A stretch of 64,000 nucleotides of DNA from Thermotoga petrophila RKU-1 (GCF_000016785.1 NC_009486.1:992001-1056000); one strand, 5' to 3'; shown: positions 17,350 to 25,774, counted from the stretch's first letter. Program-made: numbers and translations. The notes: a model not told the origin generated them from the letters alone.

Positions 17350-18073
17350 TTTTTCCGAGGAATTCTCTTTTGAAGATATCAACTGCTCTTTCACCCGTGC
17401 AGTGACAGGGGACCACGGTTTCAACTCCAAGCTCGTTGAAAACCTTCACGATTTTCTCTATCTCATCATCGGAAGATTTCAGAAGATGGAAGCCTCCCAT
17501 TACCATTTTGATGCGCTCGTTGAAGGTCTCCGCGATGTCGAGGAGAATGTTGTCGATCCCGCGGTGAGAACACCCAGTTATGACAACCAGACCTTCCTTT
17601 GTTCTCACAACCAGAGTCTGTTCGTCCTCGAAGAGATCTTTTCGCCTCTCACCGTTTCTCTCAACGAAGAAGTCTCCTGTGGGGACCTTTCCTCTCAGAT
17701 TCGCTGGTCCCAGAAGGAACATGTTTTTCCCGATCTCGGTGATCTTTTCGATCACGAGCTTCCCTGTGTTCTTCTTGAATATTTCATTCCAGTCGGCTCC
17801 TGCGTATCTTTCTCCGGAATACTTCGGATCCAGGGCTTCTTTTCTGAGCCACACTCTTTTTCCTGAAAGATACAAAAGACCCCCCGCGTGATCGTAGTGA
17901 CCATGACTGATGAGCACGTCCTTTGGAAGATCAATTCCCAGCTTTCGCGCGTTTTTGAGAAACACATCGGATTTCCCCGTATCGAAAAGAACGGAATCCA
18001 CAAGAACAGAAAAACCGTGTTCGCTTTCAAATCCATTTTGAGATGAATCATCACACAGAACGTGTATTCGCAT
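17306..18073 (-). CDS. MBL-fold metal-dependent hydrolase (COG1237-like)
   Basis: The ATG at 18073 lies six bases after GGAGGG; in-frame codons upstream have no such site. The 255-residue protein has the metallo-beta-lactamase metal motif SHGHYDHAGG, a second His in TGCSHRGIDN and a third in GGFHLL, plus PCHCTGE near the C-terminus. This pattern suits the COG1237 group, annotated as MBL-fold hydrolases related to the methanopterin precursor synthase (RFAP synthase-like). The substrate in Thermotoga is unknown. It is single, with the DUF5320 terminator just upstream. Confidence 0.85.
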   Translation of the reverse strand: MRIHVLCDDSSQNGFESEHGFSVLVDSVLFDTGKSDVFLKNARKLGIDLPKDVLISHGHYDHAGGLLYLSGKRVWLRKEALDPKYSGERYAGADWNEIFKKNTGKLVIEKITEIGKNMFLLGPANLRGKVPTGDFFVERNGERRKDLFEDEQTLVVRTKEGLVVITGCSHRGIDNILLDIAETFNERIKMVMGGFHLLKSSDDEIEKIVKVFNELGVETVVPCHCTGERAVDIFKREFLGKIMDCYAGLKLEVSA

Positions 18074-18095
18074 CTTTTTCCCTCCGCTCAAAAAC

Positions 18096-18119
18096 TGAAG
18101 GGGGTTGATACCCCCTTCA
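18096..18119 (-). terminator. Terminator of the DUF5320 operon
   Basis: TGAAGGGGG (18096-18104) and CCCCCTTCA (18111-18119) form a nine-pair stem. Read on the minus strand it is followed by GTTTTTG. It sits three bases beyond the DUF5320 stop. Confidence 0.8.
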
Positions 18120-18121
18120 TA

Positions 18122-18319
18122 TTACCACCAGCCTCTCCATCCTCTTCCATGTCTCCGGGCAAGGCCCATTCCAAATGGCCATCCTCTTCTCCATCCATAA
18201 CCAAAACCTCTCCACCATCTCCAGGGTCTTGCCCAGCTACCACCGAACCTGCACCATCCGAGACCTCTGCCCGTCATCGGCCCAAGTCCCATCGGGCCCG
18301 TTCCGTCGAGCCTCGGCAT
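18122..18319 (-). CDS. DUF5320-type small Gly/Trp/Arg-rich protein
   Basis: The ATG at 18319 (eight bases after AGGAAG) gives 65 residues beginning MPRLDGTGPMGLGPMTGRG, the hallmark of the DUF5320 family. The rest is rich in Trp, Gly and Arg. A GTG three codons upstream overlaps the preceding stop and is less likely. No function is established for the family; small DUF5320 proteins often sit near metal or redox genes in anaerobes. It is translationally coupled to the gene at 18325-18540. Confidence 0.8.
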   Translation of the reverse strand: MPRLDGTGPMGLGPMTGRGLGWCRFGGSWARPWRWWRGFGYGWRRGWPFGMGLARRHGRGWRGWW

Positions 18320-18324
18320 ACCAC

Positions 18325-18540
18325 TCACTTCCTGTTTTCAAGCTCTTTCAGTCTCTCTTCAACGTATCTGAGCTCTTCTTCCAGGTATCTTTTGTAATCC
18401 AGAAGCATTTCTTTTTTCTCTTCAGGAGAAGGTGGCACTGGAGGGTAATCGTAGTAAGCCCACCATGGCCCTCCTCCAAAACCGAATCCTCCTCGCCAGC
18501 CCCAGCCTTTTCTCCATCCGTATCCTCTGCCCCACCACAT
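18325..18540 (-). CDS. Small Trp/Gly-rich protein with C-terminal coiled coil
   Basis: The ATG at 18540 lies seven bases from GGAGGTG. The 71 residues split into a Trp/Gly/Arg-rich N-terminal half (MWWGRGYGWRKGWGWRGG) ending in a Tyr/Pro linker, and a charged helix (residues 39-71, PEEKKEMLLDYKRYLEEEL...) that should form a coiled coil. Many DUF5320 proteins carry such a helix after the glycine-rich part; here it is on a separate upstream gene. It is the first gene under the palindromic promoter. Confidence 0.75.
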   Translation of the reverse strand: MWWGRGYGWRKGWGWRGGFGFGGGPWWAYYDYPPVPPSPEEKKEMLLDYKRYLEEELRYVEERLKELENRK

Positions 18541-18552
18541 ATTCTCACCTCC

Positions 18553-18589
18553 TATATATGTATTTTACATATATATGAGGAAAAGTCAA
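18553..18589 (-). promoter_or_regulatory. Promoter with overlapping 23-base palindromic operator
   Basis: On the minus strand TTGACT (18584-18589) and TAAAAT (18562-18567) are 16 bases apart. Two perfect 10-base arms, TATATATGTA (18553-18562) and TACATATATA (18566-18575), separated by TTT, cover the -10 box. An AT-rich dyad overlapping the -10 is typical of ArsR/SmtB- or MarR-type repressors; which one is unknown. Confidence 0.75.
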
Positions 18590-18613
18590 GCTGTTTTCGA
18601 CTTCCAGCATCAC

Positions 18614-20290
18614 TTATTCACTGTATGTTTGTTCCCAGATTTCTTTGATCTTTTCGTGTTTTTCTCTGAAAATCTCGATCAGCTTGGGATGAAAATTTGA
18701 CGGTGAGGTTCTTCCATCTCCCTCGAGAATCACCCTGACGGCCTCTTCATGGGACAAAGCTTTTTTGTAAGGTCTTTCTGAGCGCAGGGCATCGTAAACA
18801 TCAACTATCTTGACGATCTGCGCTTCTATGGGGATCTCGTCGTCTTTCAGGCCGAATGGATAGCCCGTTCCGTCGTAGTTTTCGTGGTGGTAGAGGGCTA
18901 TGTTTCTTGCAACTTCCAGTTCTTTTCTGCCTGAGAGTAGCTCTCCACCCCAAATTGTGTGCTTCTTCATGATTTCCCATTCTTCTGCCGTGAGCTTTCC
19001 CTTTTTGTTCAAAATCTCCTTGGGGACCTTTATCTTTCCAATGTCGTGGAGCGGAGCGTACAGATATATTTTGTGAACAAGATCCTCATCGAGACCCATC
19101 TCTTCGGCGAAAAACTTCGACAGTTCCTGAACTCTTCTGACGTGGTTTCCAGTCGGCTCGTCGAAACCTTCCACAATATCCACCAGTTTGTAGGTGAAAA
19201 ATTCGTACGCTTCTTCGACAGCTCGGCTTTTTTCCTCTATCTCCTGTGCCATCTTTTGAAGTTCAGAGTAAGACGCTTCGAGCTCTTCTCTCTGGGATTC
19301 AATGATGGTGATCATATCGGAGACTTCATCGATGAGCTGGTTGATCTCCAGGATGTTTGAGGATACATCTCCAAGATCAAAGATTCTGGAACGCAGGTAC
19401 TCTTTTGAAGCTTTCGAGAACACTTCGAGTGGAATTCTGAGTTCCCTGTCGATCAACTTAGACACTTTTCGAACGATCGGGAAAGAAATAGCAAAAGCCA
19501 GTCCGATCACGTAGCCTAAGTGAAAGAGAGAATTCCTTAGAAAAGCAAGAAGCGGTACCTGGATCACAAAGATTGTGGACCCTGTTTTTCTGAAAAATGC
19601 AACACCAGACGCGTTTATCTTCGCACCGTAATCTCTTGTTTCAAAGTCTTCGGGATCGAGTTTCACATGGATCTCACCGTTTTGAAGAAGGATCGTTCCA
19701 TCCTCCGAGAGAACGTACATACCTGGTTGCAGAAGATCTTTCATCACTTTCTCCGGAACGATATCGATTCCAAGAACCCCAAGTAGATTTCCATGTTCAT
19801 CAAATATTGCTCTCGAAATAGCGAAAGTGACTACTCCAAGAATCCTGTGGGTGAAGGGAGGAGTAACCACAGCAGAGTCTGGGTTTTCGACAGCAGCTTT
19901 GTACCAGGGTCTTTTTCTCGGATCGTAATCAGGAGGAAACGTGTAAAGAGGATAGACGTAGTAAGTGCCATCCGGAGTGGCAAAGATGTGATAAACTGAA
20001 TAATACCCGAAATGTTCACGAATCAGCTTTAAAACCTCGAGGATCGTCCCAGGATTTTCAAAATCCTCTCTGTGGTCGGCGAAGAAATCGAGGACATCGT
20101 AATAGTGATCGATTGTCCTTTCCCACTCGTTCGAAACAAGGGTGATCTTTTCGAGCCAGTCTTTTTGGTCAATGTAGTAGGTTACTATAAAAACAAAAAC
20201 AGCTATCACGAACGATAGAAGAAAAATGAAAATCAGATTTTTCTTGTAAACAAAGCTTCTTATGATATCGCTCAATTTTCTCGGTGCCAC
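18614..20290 (-). CDS. Membrane Cache-domain HD-GYP phosphodiesterase
   Basis: A GTG at 20290 preceded by GAGGGGTGAT is chosen over upstream in-frame codons that would add 31 unrelated residues. The 558-residue protein has a helix (about 18-38), an extracytoplasmic Cache domain (YDPRKRPWYKAAVE), a second helix (FHLGYVIGLAFAISF), a coiled-coil linker, and an HD-GYP domain with HDIGKIKVP and HHENYDGTGYPFGLKDDEIP. All metal-binding residues of active c-di-GMP phosphodiesterases appear present. It would sense an external ligand and hydrolyse cyclic dinucleotides. The broken gene at 14608-17349 is its closest relative in this window. Confidence 0.92.
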   Translation of the reverse strand: MAPRKLSDIIRSFVYKKNLIFIFLLSFVIAVFVFIVTYYIDQKDWLEKITLVSNEWERTIDHYYDVLDFFADHREDFENPGTILEVLKLIREHFGYYSVYHIFATPDGTYYVYPLYTFPPDYDPRKRPWYKAAVENPDSAVVTPPFTHRILGVVTFAISRAIFDEHGNLLGVLGIDIVPEKVMKDLLQPGMYVLSEDGTILLQNGEIHVKLDPEDFETRDYGAKINASGVAFFRKTGSTIFVIQVPLLAFLRNSLFHLGYVIGLAFAISFPIVRKVSKLIDRELRIPLEVFSKASKEYLRSRIFDLGDVSSNILEINQLIDEVSDMITIIESQREELEASYSELQKMAQEIEEKSRAVEEAYEFFTYKLVDIVEGFDEPTGNHVRRVQELSKFFAEEMGLDEDLVHKIYLYAPLHDIGKIKVPKEILNKKGKLTAEEWEIMKKHTIWGGELLSGRKELEVARNIALYHHENYDGTGYPFGLKDDEIPIEAQIVKIVDVYDALRSERPYKKALSHEEAVRVILEGDGRTSPSNFHPKLIEIFREKHEKIKEIWEQTYSE

Positions 20291-20370
20291 ATCATCACCC
20301 CTCGATGTTCTTATTTTACTACACAAGACAGAAAGTACATCCCATTTTGGGGATTGGAATTCAATACATC

Positions 20371-20400
20371 TTGACATATCCATCTACGAAGTGTTATGAT
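20371..20400 (+). promoter_or_regulatory. Promoter of the cold-shock gene
   Basis: TTGACA (20371-20376) and TATGAT (20395-20400) are separated by 18 bases. The leader is only about 30 bases, far shorter than the long cspA leaders of enterics, so a cold-sensing RNA fold is unlikely. Confidence 0.8.
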
Positions 20401-20436
20401 TGATCAGTACCATCTTTTGTTAAGGAGGCATGTGTT

Positions 20437-20637
20437 ATGAGAGGAAAGGTTAAGTGGTTCGATGCCAAGAAGGGCTACGGATTCATTACAAAGGACGAAG
20501 GAGGAGACGTGTTCGTACACTGGTCAGCCATCGAAATGGAAGGTTTCAAAACTCTGAAGGAAGGTCAGGTCGTCGAGTTCGAGATTCAGGAAGGCAAGAA
20601 AGGTCCACAGGCAGCGCACGTGAAAGTGGTTCAGTAA
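20437..20637 (+). CDS. csp: Cold-shock protein (single CSD)
   Basis: The 66-residue protein is a canonical single-stranded nucleic acid-binding OB fold: RNP1 KGYGFITKD (residues 12-20) and RNP2 DVFVHW (24-29). A perfect AAGGAGG precedes the ATG. Monocistronic, with its own promoter and a terminator at 20649. It would act as an RNA chaperone in the cytoplasm. Confidence 0.96.
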   Translation: MRGKVKWFDAKKGYGFITKDEGGDVFVHWSAIEMEGFKTLKEGQVVEFEIQEGKKGPQAAHVKVVQ

Positions 20638-20648
20638 AGAGACGAATC

Positions 20649-20674
20649 AGCCCCCGCCCGGGGGCTTAAATTTT
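20649..20674 (+). terminator. Terminator after the cold-shock gene
   Basis: AGCCCCC (20649-20655) and GGGGGCT (20660-20666) form a seven-pair GC stem with a four-base loop, followed by TAAATTTT. Confidence 0.75.
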
Positions 20675-20694
20675 CTTTCTCCACTTGATTTTTG

Positions 20695-20727
20695 GTCTCA
20701 CATATGGTACCATTTGGCATGTGAGAC
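20695..20727 (+). promoter_or_regulatory. Nested palindrome upstream of rpmE
   Basis: GTCTCACAT (20695-20703) and ATGTGAGAC (20719-20727) are perfect nine-base arms that enclose a second perfect palindrome, ATGGTACCAT (20704-20713). A possible promoter TTGATT (20685) / TACCAT (20708) would place the dyads over its -10. Alternatively the outer arms form an RNA hairpin in the leader. Confidence 0.55.
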
Positions 20728-20758
20728 GTAATAATATTCATGGAGAGGTGAGGACACG

Positions 20759-20974
20759 GTGAAAAAGGGAATACATCCAGAGATGAAGCTCGTAACTGTT
20801 AAGTGTGCGTGTGGTGCTGAGCACACTTTTTACACGACGGTTGACAATATAAGAATCGACGTGTGTTCTAACTGCCATCCGTTCTACACCTCCGGTGGAA
20901 AAGGTGGCGTTCTCATAGTGGATACGGAGGGTAGAGTGGAGAAGTTCAGAAGGAAGTACGGAGACAACTATTGA
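20759..20974 (+). CDS. rpmE: 50S ribosomal protein L31, zinc-binding form
   Basis: A GTG start at 20759 follows GAGAGGTGAGGA. The 71-residue protein starts [22 protein letters not shown] and keeps the C-x-C and CSNC zinc ligands of the C+ type of bL31. The typical [10 protein letters not shown] motif follows. No C- paralogue was seen in the window. The S1-domain gene lies 33 bases downstream and is probably cotranscribed. Confidence 0.96.
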   Translation: MKKGIHPEMKLVTVKCACGAEHTFYTTVDNIRIDVCSNCHPFYTSGGKGGVLIVDTEGRVEKFRRKYGDNY

Positions 20975-21007
20975 GAGGCAATATCACTTTTGTGAGGAGG
21001 GTTTTTT

Positions 21008-21382
21008 GTGAAAGTTGGTGAACTTGTGAAGGGAAAGGTTTCTAAGATCGTGAAGTACGGAGCCTTCGTGGATATCGAAGGGGGGGAAAGAGGATTCATT
21101 CACATTTCCAAGATCTCCAAAAACTATGTGAAGAGAATCGAAGATTACCTTCACGAGGGGCAGGAGATATCCGCGAAGGTGATAGGAAGAGCCAGAAACG
21201 GCGGCTGGGAACTTTCCCTGAAAGATCTTGAAGAAGAAACACCAAAGACAGGTGAGAAATCTGAAGAAAAGAAAAATATGGATTTCGAGAAAAAGCTATC
21301 CAGATTCTTGAAAGAAAGCAGTCAGAAGCTTTCCGAATACAAGAAGAGACTCGAGAAAAAAGGCAGAAGAAGCGCATGGTAA
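21008..21382 (+). CDS. S1-domain RNA-binding protein
   Basis: The GTG at 21008 follows GAGGAGGG. Residues 1-72 are an S1 OB fold (GELVKGKVSKIVKYGAFVDI...GFIHISKIS), like YabR/general stress protein 13 and the C-terminus of PNPase. Residues 75-124 are a charged, probably helical tail with a basic end (KKRLEKKGRRSAW). It likely binds RNA or ribosomes. The gene ends in a bidirectional terminator shared with the convergent L,D-transpeptidase gene. Confidence 0.88.
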   Translation: MKVGELVKGKVSKIVKYGAFVDIEGGERGFIHISKISKNYVKRIEDYLHEGQEISAKVIGRARNGGWELSLKDLEEETPKTGEKSEEKKNMDFEKKLSRFLKESSQKLSEYKKRLEKKGRRSAW

Positions 21383-21384
21383 AA

Positions 21385-21416
21385 AAAGCGGGGGTAATCC
21401 CCGCTTTCATTTTTTT
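21385..21416. terminator. Bidirectional terminator
   Basis: AAAGCGGGG (21385-21393) and CCCCGCTTT (21399-21407) enclose GTAAT. There is a T run after it on the plus strand (21410-21416) and an A run before it (21381-21387), which serves as the T run for the minus strand. It separates two convergent operons. Confidence 0.88.
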
Positions 21417-22596
21417 AATAGATCCTTTCTGGAAATTCTTTATCTTCCTTCACCACCACAACTTCCGTTCCAACACCAGCGAAAGCGTCGATTTCTTCCA
21501 CATCTCTGTTGAACATCCTGATACAACCGTGCGAGATCCTTTTTCCTATTTCCCACGGTTTCGAGGTGCCGTGTATCGCATACGTGGGATCCGATAACTG
21601 CAGATACCTCGTTCCAAGTCCGTTGAGAGGGGTTCTGGGGGATATGTACTCCCCAAACCAGTAGAGGGCAGGATCTATCTCTTTTCTGAGAACCCAGTAA
21701 CGTCCCGGAGGTGTGGCGTCACTCCTTCCAAGGGCCACGGGATAAACTTTGAGCAGAACCCCATCGTAGTAAAGAGCGAGCTTAGATGAAAACAGATTCA
21801 CAACTATTGTGACTGGATTCTCCCGGAAATAGACCCTTCCGATCTTCAAAACCTGACCAGCCACTATCCTGTCGGGATCTTCCAGGCGGTTTATCAAAAC
21901 GATGTCTCCAACTCTCACACCGTATTGATTGGCTATGCTCCAGAGTGTTTCTCCTCTCTTCACAACGTGCTCGGCAAACACAGTGTAGTCGAAAGCGCCA
22001 TCTTCTCCCCTCATAGGTACCGCAACGCGTTTTATAACGTAGATTTCTTTCTTCAAGCTGAAGGTGTAACCGTATGGACCGTTGAAAGTAATTTCCAGTT
22101 CGTGCGCACCATCTTCGAGAAAGGACTTGAAGACGCAGATCCACTTCCCTTCCAGGTTGAAGAATCTGAATCTCTTTCCCTCCAGGTTTAACGAGACAGG
22201 TACCACACCTTCTGGAGACTGAATGAACACGTACACCAGAACTTCTCCGTTTTTTATGTCCGAGATCACTCTTGTTTCGGGTTTCTCCAGAGGTACCCTC
22301 AAAACCTGAGGTGCCACACGGTACATCCTCTTCCCGAAAGAATTCACACCTTCAACAATTGGAAAGAAGGGGCCTTCGAAATCCACCTCGAAGGTGTAAT
22401 CGCTGTTTTTCACTTTTTCAGGAAACACAAATCCCGCCGGGGAGTAGAGAAGAAAGGTCGTTATTTCTCCTTCGTAGAGTTTTTTTACGGAGAGAGTCAC
22501 GTGATCTTCAGAAACGCTCTTCAGTTCAAGAAGGTGATCCGCCAGCAAGGTTTGAAACAACATCAAGAATAATGCAAGCCACACGAATCTTGTCAT
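21415..22596 (-). CDS. LysM-containing L,D-transpeptidase
   Basis: The ATG at 22596, eight bases after AAGGAT, is preferred to one six bases upstream that is too close to the ribosome site. The 393-residue protein has a signal peptide ([19 protein letters not shown]), a strand-rich N-terminal region, a LysM repeat (HVVKRGETLWSIANQYGV...VLKIG), and a YkuD domain ending in the catalytic HGT...SHGCIRM with its Cys. It would crosslink peptidoglycan or anchor proteins to it in the periplasm. The start lies 71 bases inside the end of coaBC. Confidence 0.9.
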   Translation of the reverse strand: MTRFVWLALFLMLFQTLLADHLLELKSVSEDHVTLSVKKLYEGEITTFLLYSPAGFVFPEKVKNSDYTFEVDFEGPFFPIVEGVNSFGKRMYRVAPQVLRVPLEKPETRVISDIKNGEVLVYVFIQSPEGVVPVSLNLEGKRFRFFNLEGKWICVFKSFLEDGAHELEITFNGPYGYTFSLKKEIYVIKRVAVPMRGEDGAFDYTVFAEHVVKRGETLWSIANQYGVRVGDIVLINRLEDPDRIVAGQVLKIGRVYFRENPVTIVVNLFSSKLALYYDGVLLKVYPVALGRSDATPPGRYWVLRKEIDPALYWFGEYISPRTPLNGLGTRYLQLSDPTYAIHGTSKPWEIGKRISHGCIRMFNRDVEEIDAFAGVGTEVVVVKEDKEFPERIY

Positions 22597-23716
22597 CTTC
22601 ATCAATCCTTTTGATGAAACCGTCTCTTCCGTATATGTAGACCTCCACTCTGTCGGAAGAGAACGCTTTCCGGGCATCGTTCAGCACGAGCAAATCCAGA
22701 TTCTTCTCTCTCAGCTTTTTCACAGCGTTCTCTTCGAAATTTTCCACCTCAGCCGCGAATCCCACAAGAATCTGATTTGACTTTCTCTGTCCGAGTTCTT
22801 TGAGAATATCTTTTGTTCTTTCGAGATGGAGAACGAGATCGTTCTCTGTTTTCTTCAGCTTTCCTTCAAAGACCTTCTTCGGCCTGTAATCTCCCACGGC
22901 GGCGTTCATTATCACGATGTCTGTATCTTCGAATCTCTTCATCACCTCTTCGTACATCTCTTCAGCACTTTCTACTTTCACAAATTCATCCACATAGTAA
23001 GGTGGTTTCAAAGACGTTGGGCCGGATACAAGAGAAACACGAGCTCCCATCCTCTTTGCGACAGTTGCCAGCGCGTATCCCATCTTTCCTGAACTCGCGT
23101 TAGTGATGAACCTCACAGCGTCTATACGCTCTCTTGTTGGTCCCGCGGTGATAAGAACCTTTTTTCCGGCGAGCTTCTTTGGAAAAGTCAAAAGGTGTAC
23201 CGCTTCGACTATCTTTTCGTTTTCCGGATACCTTCCCTTTCCGACCTCACCGCACGCGAGATGGCCTTCTTCGGGTTCCACAACGAACCAGCCGTTGTTT
23301 TTTAGCTTTTCAAGATTCTCTTGAAACAGTTTGTTGCTGTACATACGGTAATTCATCGTGGGAACGAGAATCTTCGCGTCTTTATCAAAAGCGAGAGCGA
23401 CGAGTGTGAGAAGATTGTCCGCTATTCCATTCGCGATCTTTGAAATGGTGTTCGCGGTTGCGGGGGCAACAACGAGCACGTCTGCCGTTCTGGAAAGATC
23501 GGTGTGCGGGATCCAGCCATTCCTGACATCCATCCAGTCGTGGTACACAGAACAGTTTCCAACGGCAGAAAACACCACCGGAGAAATCATTCTGGTGGCG
23601 TCCGGCGTCATCACCACGTAAAGTTCATGTCCTTCTTTTCTCAACTTACTTGCCAGGTCCACGGCTTTGTATATCGCTATGCCACTGCTGACACCGAGTA
23701 TTATCTTCACCTTCAC
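22526..23716 (-). CDS. coaBC: Bifunctional phosphopantothenoylcysteine decarboxylase / phosphopantothenate-cysteine ligase
   Basis: The 396-residue protein has the flavoprotein decarboxylase half ([46 protein letters not shown], and the clamp Cys in [12 protein letters not shown]) and the CTP-dependent ligase half from about residue 185 ([32 protein letters not shown]). It makes 4'-phosphopantetheine in CoA synthesis. The GTG start overlaps the rpoZ stop (GTGA), so translation is coupled. Confidence 0.95.
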   Translation of the reverse strand: MKVKIILGVSSGIAIYKAVDLASKLRKEGHELYVVMTPDATRMISPVVFSAVGNCSVYHDWMDVRNGWIPHTDLSRTADVLVVAPATANTISKIANGIADNLLTLVALAFDKDAKILVPTMNYRMYSNKLFQENLEKLKNNGWFVVEPEEGHLACGEVGKGRYPENEKIVEAVHLLTFPKKLAGKKVLITAGPTRERIDAVRFITNASSGKMGYALATVAKRMGARVSLVSGPTSLKPPYYVDEFVKVESAEEMYEEVMKRFEDTDIVIMNAAVGDYRPKKVFEGKLKKTENDLVLHLERTKDILKELGQRKSNQILVGFAAEVENFEENAVKKLREKNLDLLVLNDARKAFSSDRVEVYIYGRDGFIKRIDEDDKIRVACIILDVVSNLAGGSPS

Positions 23717-23952
23717 TTCACCTTCGGAATGAGCGCTTTCAGTATCTCCTCGTTTTTGATCCTGATGTAATTCAGGCTGAGCTCCATGAAGGCGATACTT
23801 ACAGGATTCTCATCATCTGTGATCACAAACGGTTTGGCGTATTCTCTGATCGCTTCCGCACGCTTTGCCACAACAACAGGTATAGCGTACTTGTATGGTA
23901 TCTTCTTCAACAGTTCATCGTACCTGAGATTGAACTTCACCATCTTTTCCAT
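23713..23952 (-). CDS. rpoZ: RNA polymerase omega subunit
   Basis: The 79-residue protein begins [21 protein letters not shown] and contains the omega signature ([17 protein letters not shown]). The gene lies between gmk and coaBC, the conserved gmk-rpoZ-coaBC order seen in many bacteria. The ATG at 23952 follows GGAGGTG by five bases and overlaps the gmk end by 16 bases. Confidence 0.92.
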   Translation of the reverse strand: MEKMVKFNLRYDELLKKIPYKYAIPVVVAKRAEAIREYAKPFVITDDENPVSIAFMELSLNYIRIKNEEILKALIPKVK

Positions 23953-24560
23953 CCTTTCACCTCCATCTTGAAGCGTTCTATCCTCTCTTGATTTCTGGTG
24001 ACTTTCGCTCTTTCGGACCTCACAATCGACATGACCATCTCTACAGCATCTTCGAGATTTTCGTTTATCACGATGTAATCGAACTCATCCATGAACATGA
24101 GTTCCCACTTGGCATTTTCGAGTCTTACAAGCACGTCCGCTTCTCTCTCCGTTCCCCTTTTGAGGATGCGCTCCCTCAGATCCGCATAGGATGGAGGAGC
24201 CACGTAAATGAACACCGCGTTTGAGTATTTCTTCTTTACCGAGAGAGCACCCTGAACGTCTATGTCGAGTACAACATCTTTTCCTTCATTGATATGAGAT
24301 TCCACAAAGGAGCGAAGGGTCCCATAGAGATGGCCGTGGACACGGGCCCACTCGAGGAACTCCCCTCTTTCGACGCGCTTCAAAAACTCTTCTTCCGTGA
24401 TGAAGAAATAATCCTTGCCATCCTCCTCGTGAGGGCGCTTCGGCCTTGTCGTGCAGGAAACGGAGAAAACTACGTTGTCCAGTCTTTTGAGAACTTCTTT
24501 GATTATACTGGTTTTCCCCGCACCGGAAGGACCACAGATGACGAAAAGCTGTCCTTTCAT
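23937..24560 (-). CDS. gmk: Guanylate kinase
   Basis: The 207-residue protein has the P-loop GPSGAGKTS (10-18), the GMP-binding [17 protein letters not shown] and the lid region [11 protein letters not shown]. It phosphorylates GMP to GDP. Start ATG at 24560; 11 bases separate it from the remA-like gene upstream. Confidence 0.96.
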   Translation of the reverse strand: MKGQLFVICGPSGAGKTSIIKEVLKRLDNVVFSVSCTTRPKRPHEEDGKDYFFITEEEFLKRVERGEFLEWARVHGHLYGTLRSFVESHINEGKDVVLDIDVQGALSVKKKYSNAVFIYVAPPSYADLRERILKRGTEREADVLVRLENAKWELMFMDEFDYIVINENLEDAVEMVMSIVRSERAKVTRNQERIERFKMEVKGWKRW

Positions 24561-24571
24561 TGGTCACACTC

Positions 24572-24850
24572 CTATTTTTTCGTTTCTCTCAATACTCTTT
24601 CTATCTCGTAGAAGTTCTCCATGAATCTCTGAGCGATCGTTTCCGGCTGGATGGCACTCAGAATGATATGGTTGCTGTCCGTGATGATGATCGATCTTGT
24701 TTTTCTTCCATACGTGGCATCAATGAGCTTTCCTTCAAGCTTCGCCTCGTCTTTCATCCTCTTCAAAGGAGAGGACTCGGGGTTCACGATAGCGATCACA
24801 CGGTCACCCGCTACCACGTTTCCAAAACCGATGTTGATCAGACCGTACAT
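24572..24850 (-). CDS. remA: RemA/DUF370 family regulator
   Basis: The 92-residue protein matches the DUF370/RemA family: [50 protein letters not shown]. In Bacillus RemA is a DNA-binding regulator of matrix genes. It sits upstream of gmk in the conserved yicC-remA-gmk-rpoZ order, where its general role is unclear. GGGGGAGAAAGT precedes the ATG. Confidence 0.9.
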   Translation of the reverse strand: MYGLINIGFGNVVAGDRVIAIVNPESSPLKRMKDEAKLEGKLIDATYGRKTRSIIITDSNHIILSAIQPETIAQRFMENFYEIERVLRETKK

Positions 24851-24862
24851 ACTTTCTCCCCC

Positions 24863-25741
24863 TCACTCAACGTTCTGAATCTGCTCCCTGAACTGAGAAA
24901 CCAGTACCTTCCCCTCGAGAGCAAGGCTGGTTATCTCACCGGAGATAGACTTGGAAAGGATTGTGTTCAACTCCCTCAACATCTCCTGACCGAGAAAATC
25001 CAGATTCATTCCGACCGGCTCGTCACTTTCTATTAGCTCAAGAGCTCTTTTTATGTGACTTCTGAGCCGGGTGATCTCTTCTCTTATGTCGGCTTTGGTG
25101 GCCATGAAAGCCACGTGATTCTCCAGAATGTCTTCTTTCACGGAGACATCCTGTGGAAGGATCTTCTCCACTTCTTCCTTTATCTTTTCACGGTAAAGTG
25201 CAGGAAGCTGATCAGAGATTTTTTCTATTTCTTCAACTCGAGACGAAAGGTCTTCCAAAATCCTCTTCAGATCCGCACCTATTTTTTGACCCTCTTTTTT
25301 TCTTTCCTCAACGAGCTTTTCCAAGGCCTCTCTGAGAATGAGAACCAGATGGTTCCAGATATTTTCTATTTCCTCGTCTGAAAGCTCTATTCGAAAGACC
25401 TCTCTGAAGTTCAGAAGGTCTGAGAGTTTCACAGGTTCAGGAAGAGAAAGTTCCCCGACTATCTCATCGAGCATCGAATAATACGCCCTGACAACGTTTT
25501 TGTCTATTTCGAGCACCTTGGGAGGTTCCAGGAACTTCACCTGAACTCGAGTTTGGACTTTTCCTCTGCTCACGTACTCCTGAACGAGGTTGTTCAGCTC
25601 TATCTCTTTCATGGAAAGATACCCGGGCAGCTGGTTTATGATGTTCAGGCCTTTCGAATTCAAAGACTTCATCTCGACTCTGAACTGATAGGGACCAGAC
25701 ACCTTTTCAACTCTGCCGAAGCCGGTCATGCTTTTTATCAC
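24863..25741 (-). CDS. yicC: YicC family endoribonuclease
   Basis: The 292-residue protein starts with the family signature IKSMTGFGR and ends with the DUF1732 motif (LDFLGQEMLRELNTILSKS). The GTG at 25741 is eight bases after AGGGGG. YicC proteins are RNases that help degrade small RNAs. It is followed immediately by remA-gmk-rpoZ, a conserved cluster. Confidence 0.93.
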   Translation of the reverse strand: MIKSMTGFGRVEKVSGPYQFRVEMKSLNSKGLNIINQLPGYLSMKEIELNNLVQEYVSRGKVQTRVQVKFLEPPKVLEIDKNVVRAYYSMLDEIVGELSLPEPVKLSDLLNFREVFRIELSDEEIENIWNHLVLILREALEKLVEERKKEGQKIGADLKRILEDLSSRVEEIEKISDQLPALYREKIKEEVEKILPQDVSVKEDILENHVAFMATKADIREEITRLRSHIKRALELIESDEPVGMNLDFLGQEMLRELNTILSKSISGEITSLALEGKVLVSQFREQIQNVE

Positions 25742-25774
25742 CAGATATTCCCCCTTCTGGTTGAAATTATACCA

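Noticed and set aside
20401-20436. Cold-sensing 5' leader before the cold-shock gene
   Set aside because: The promoter leaves only about 30 bases, too short for a cspA-type thermosensor.
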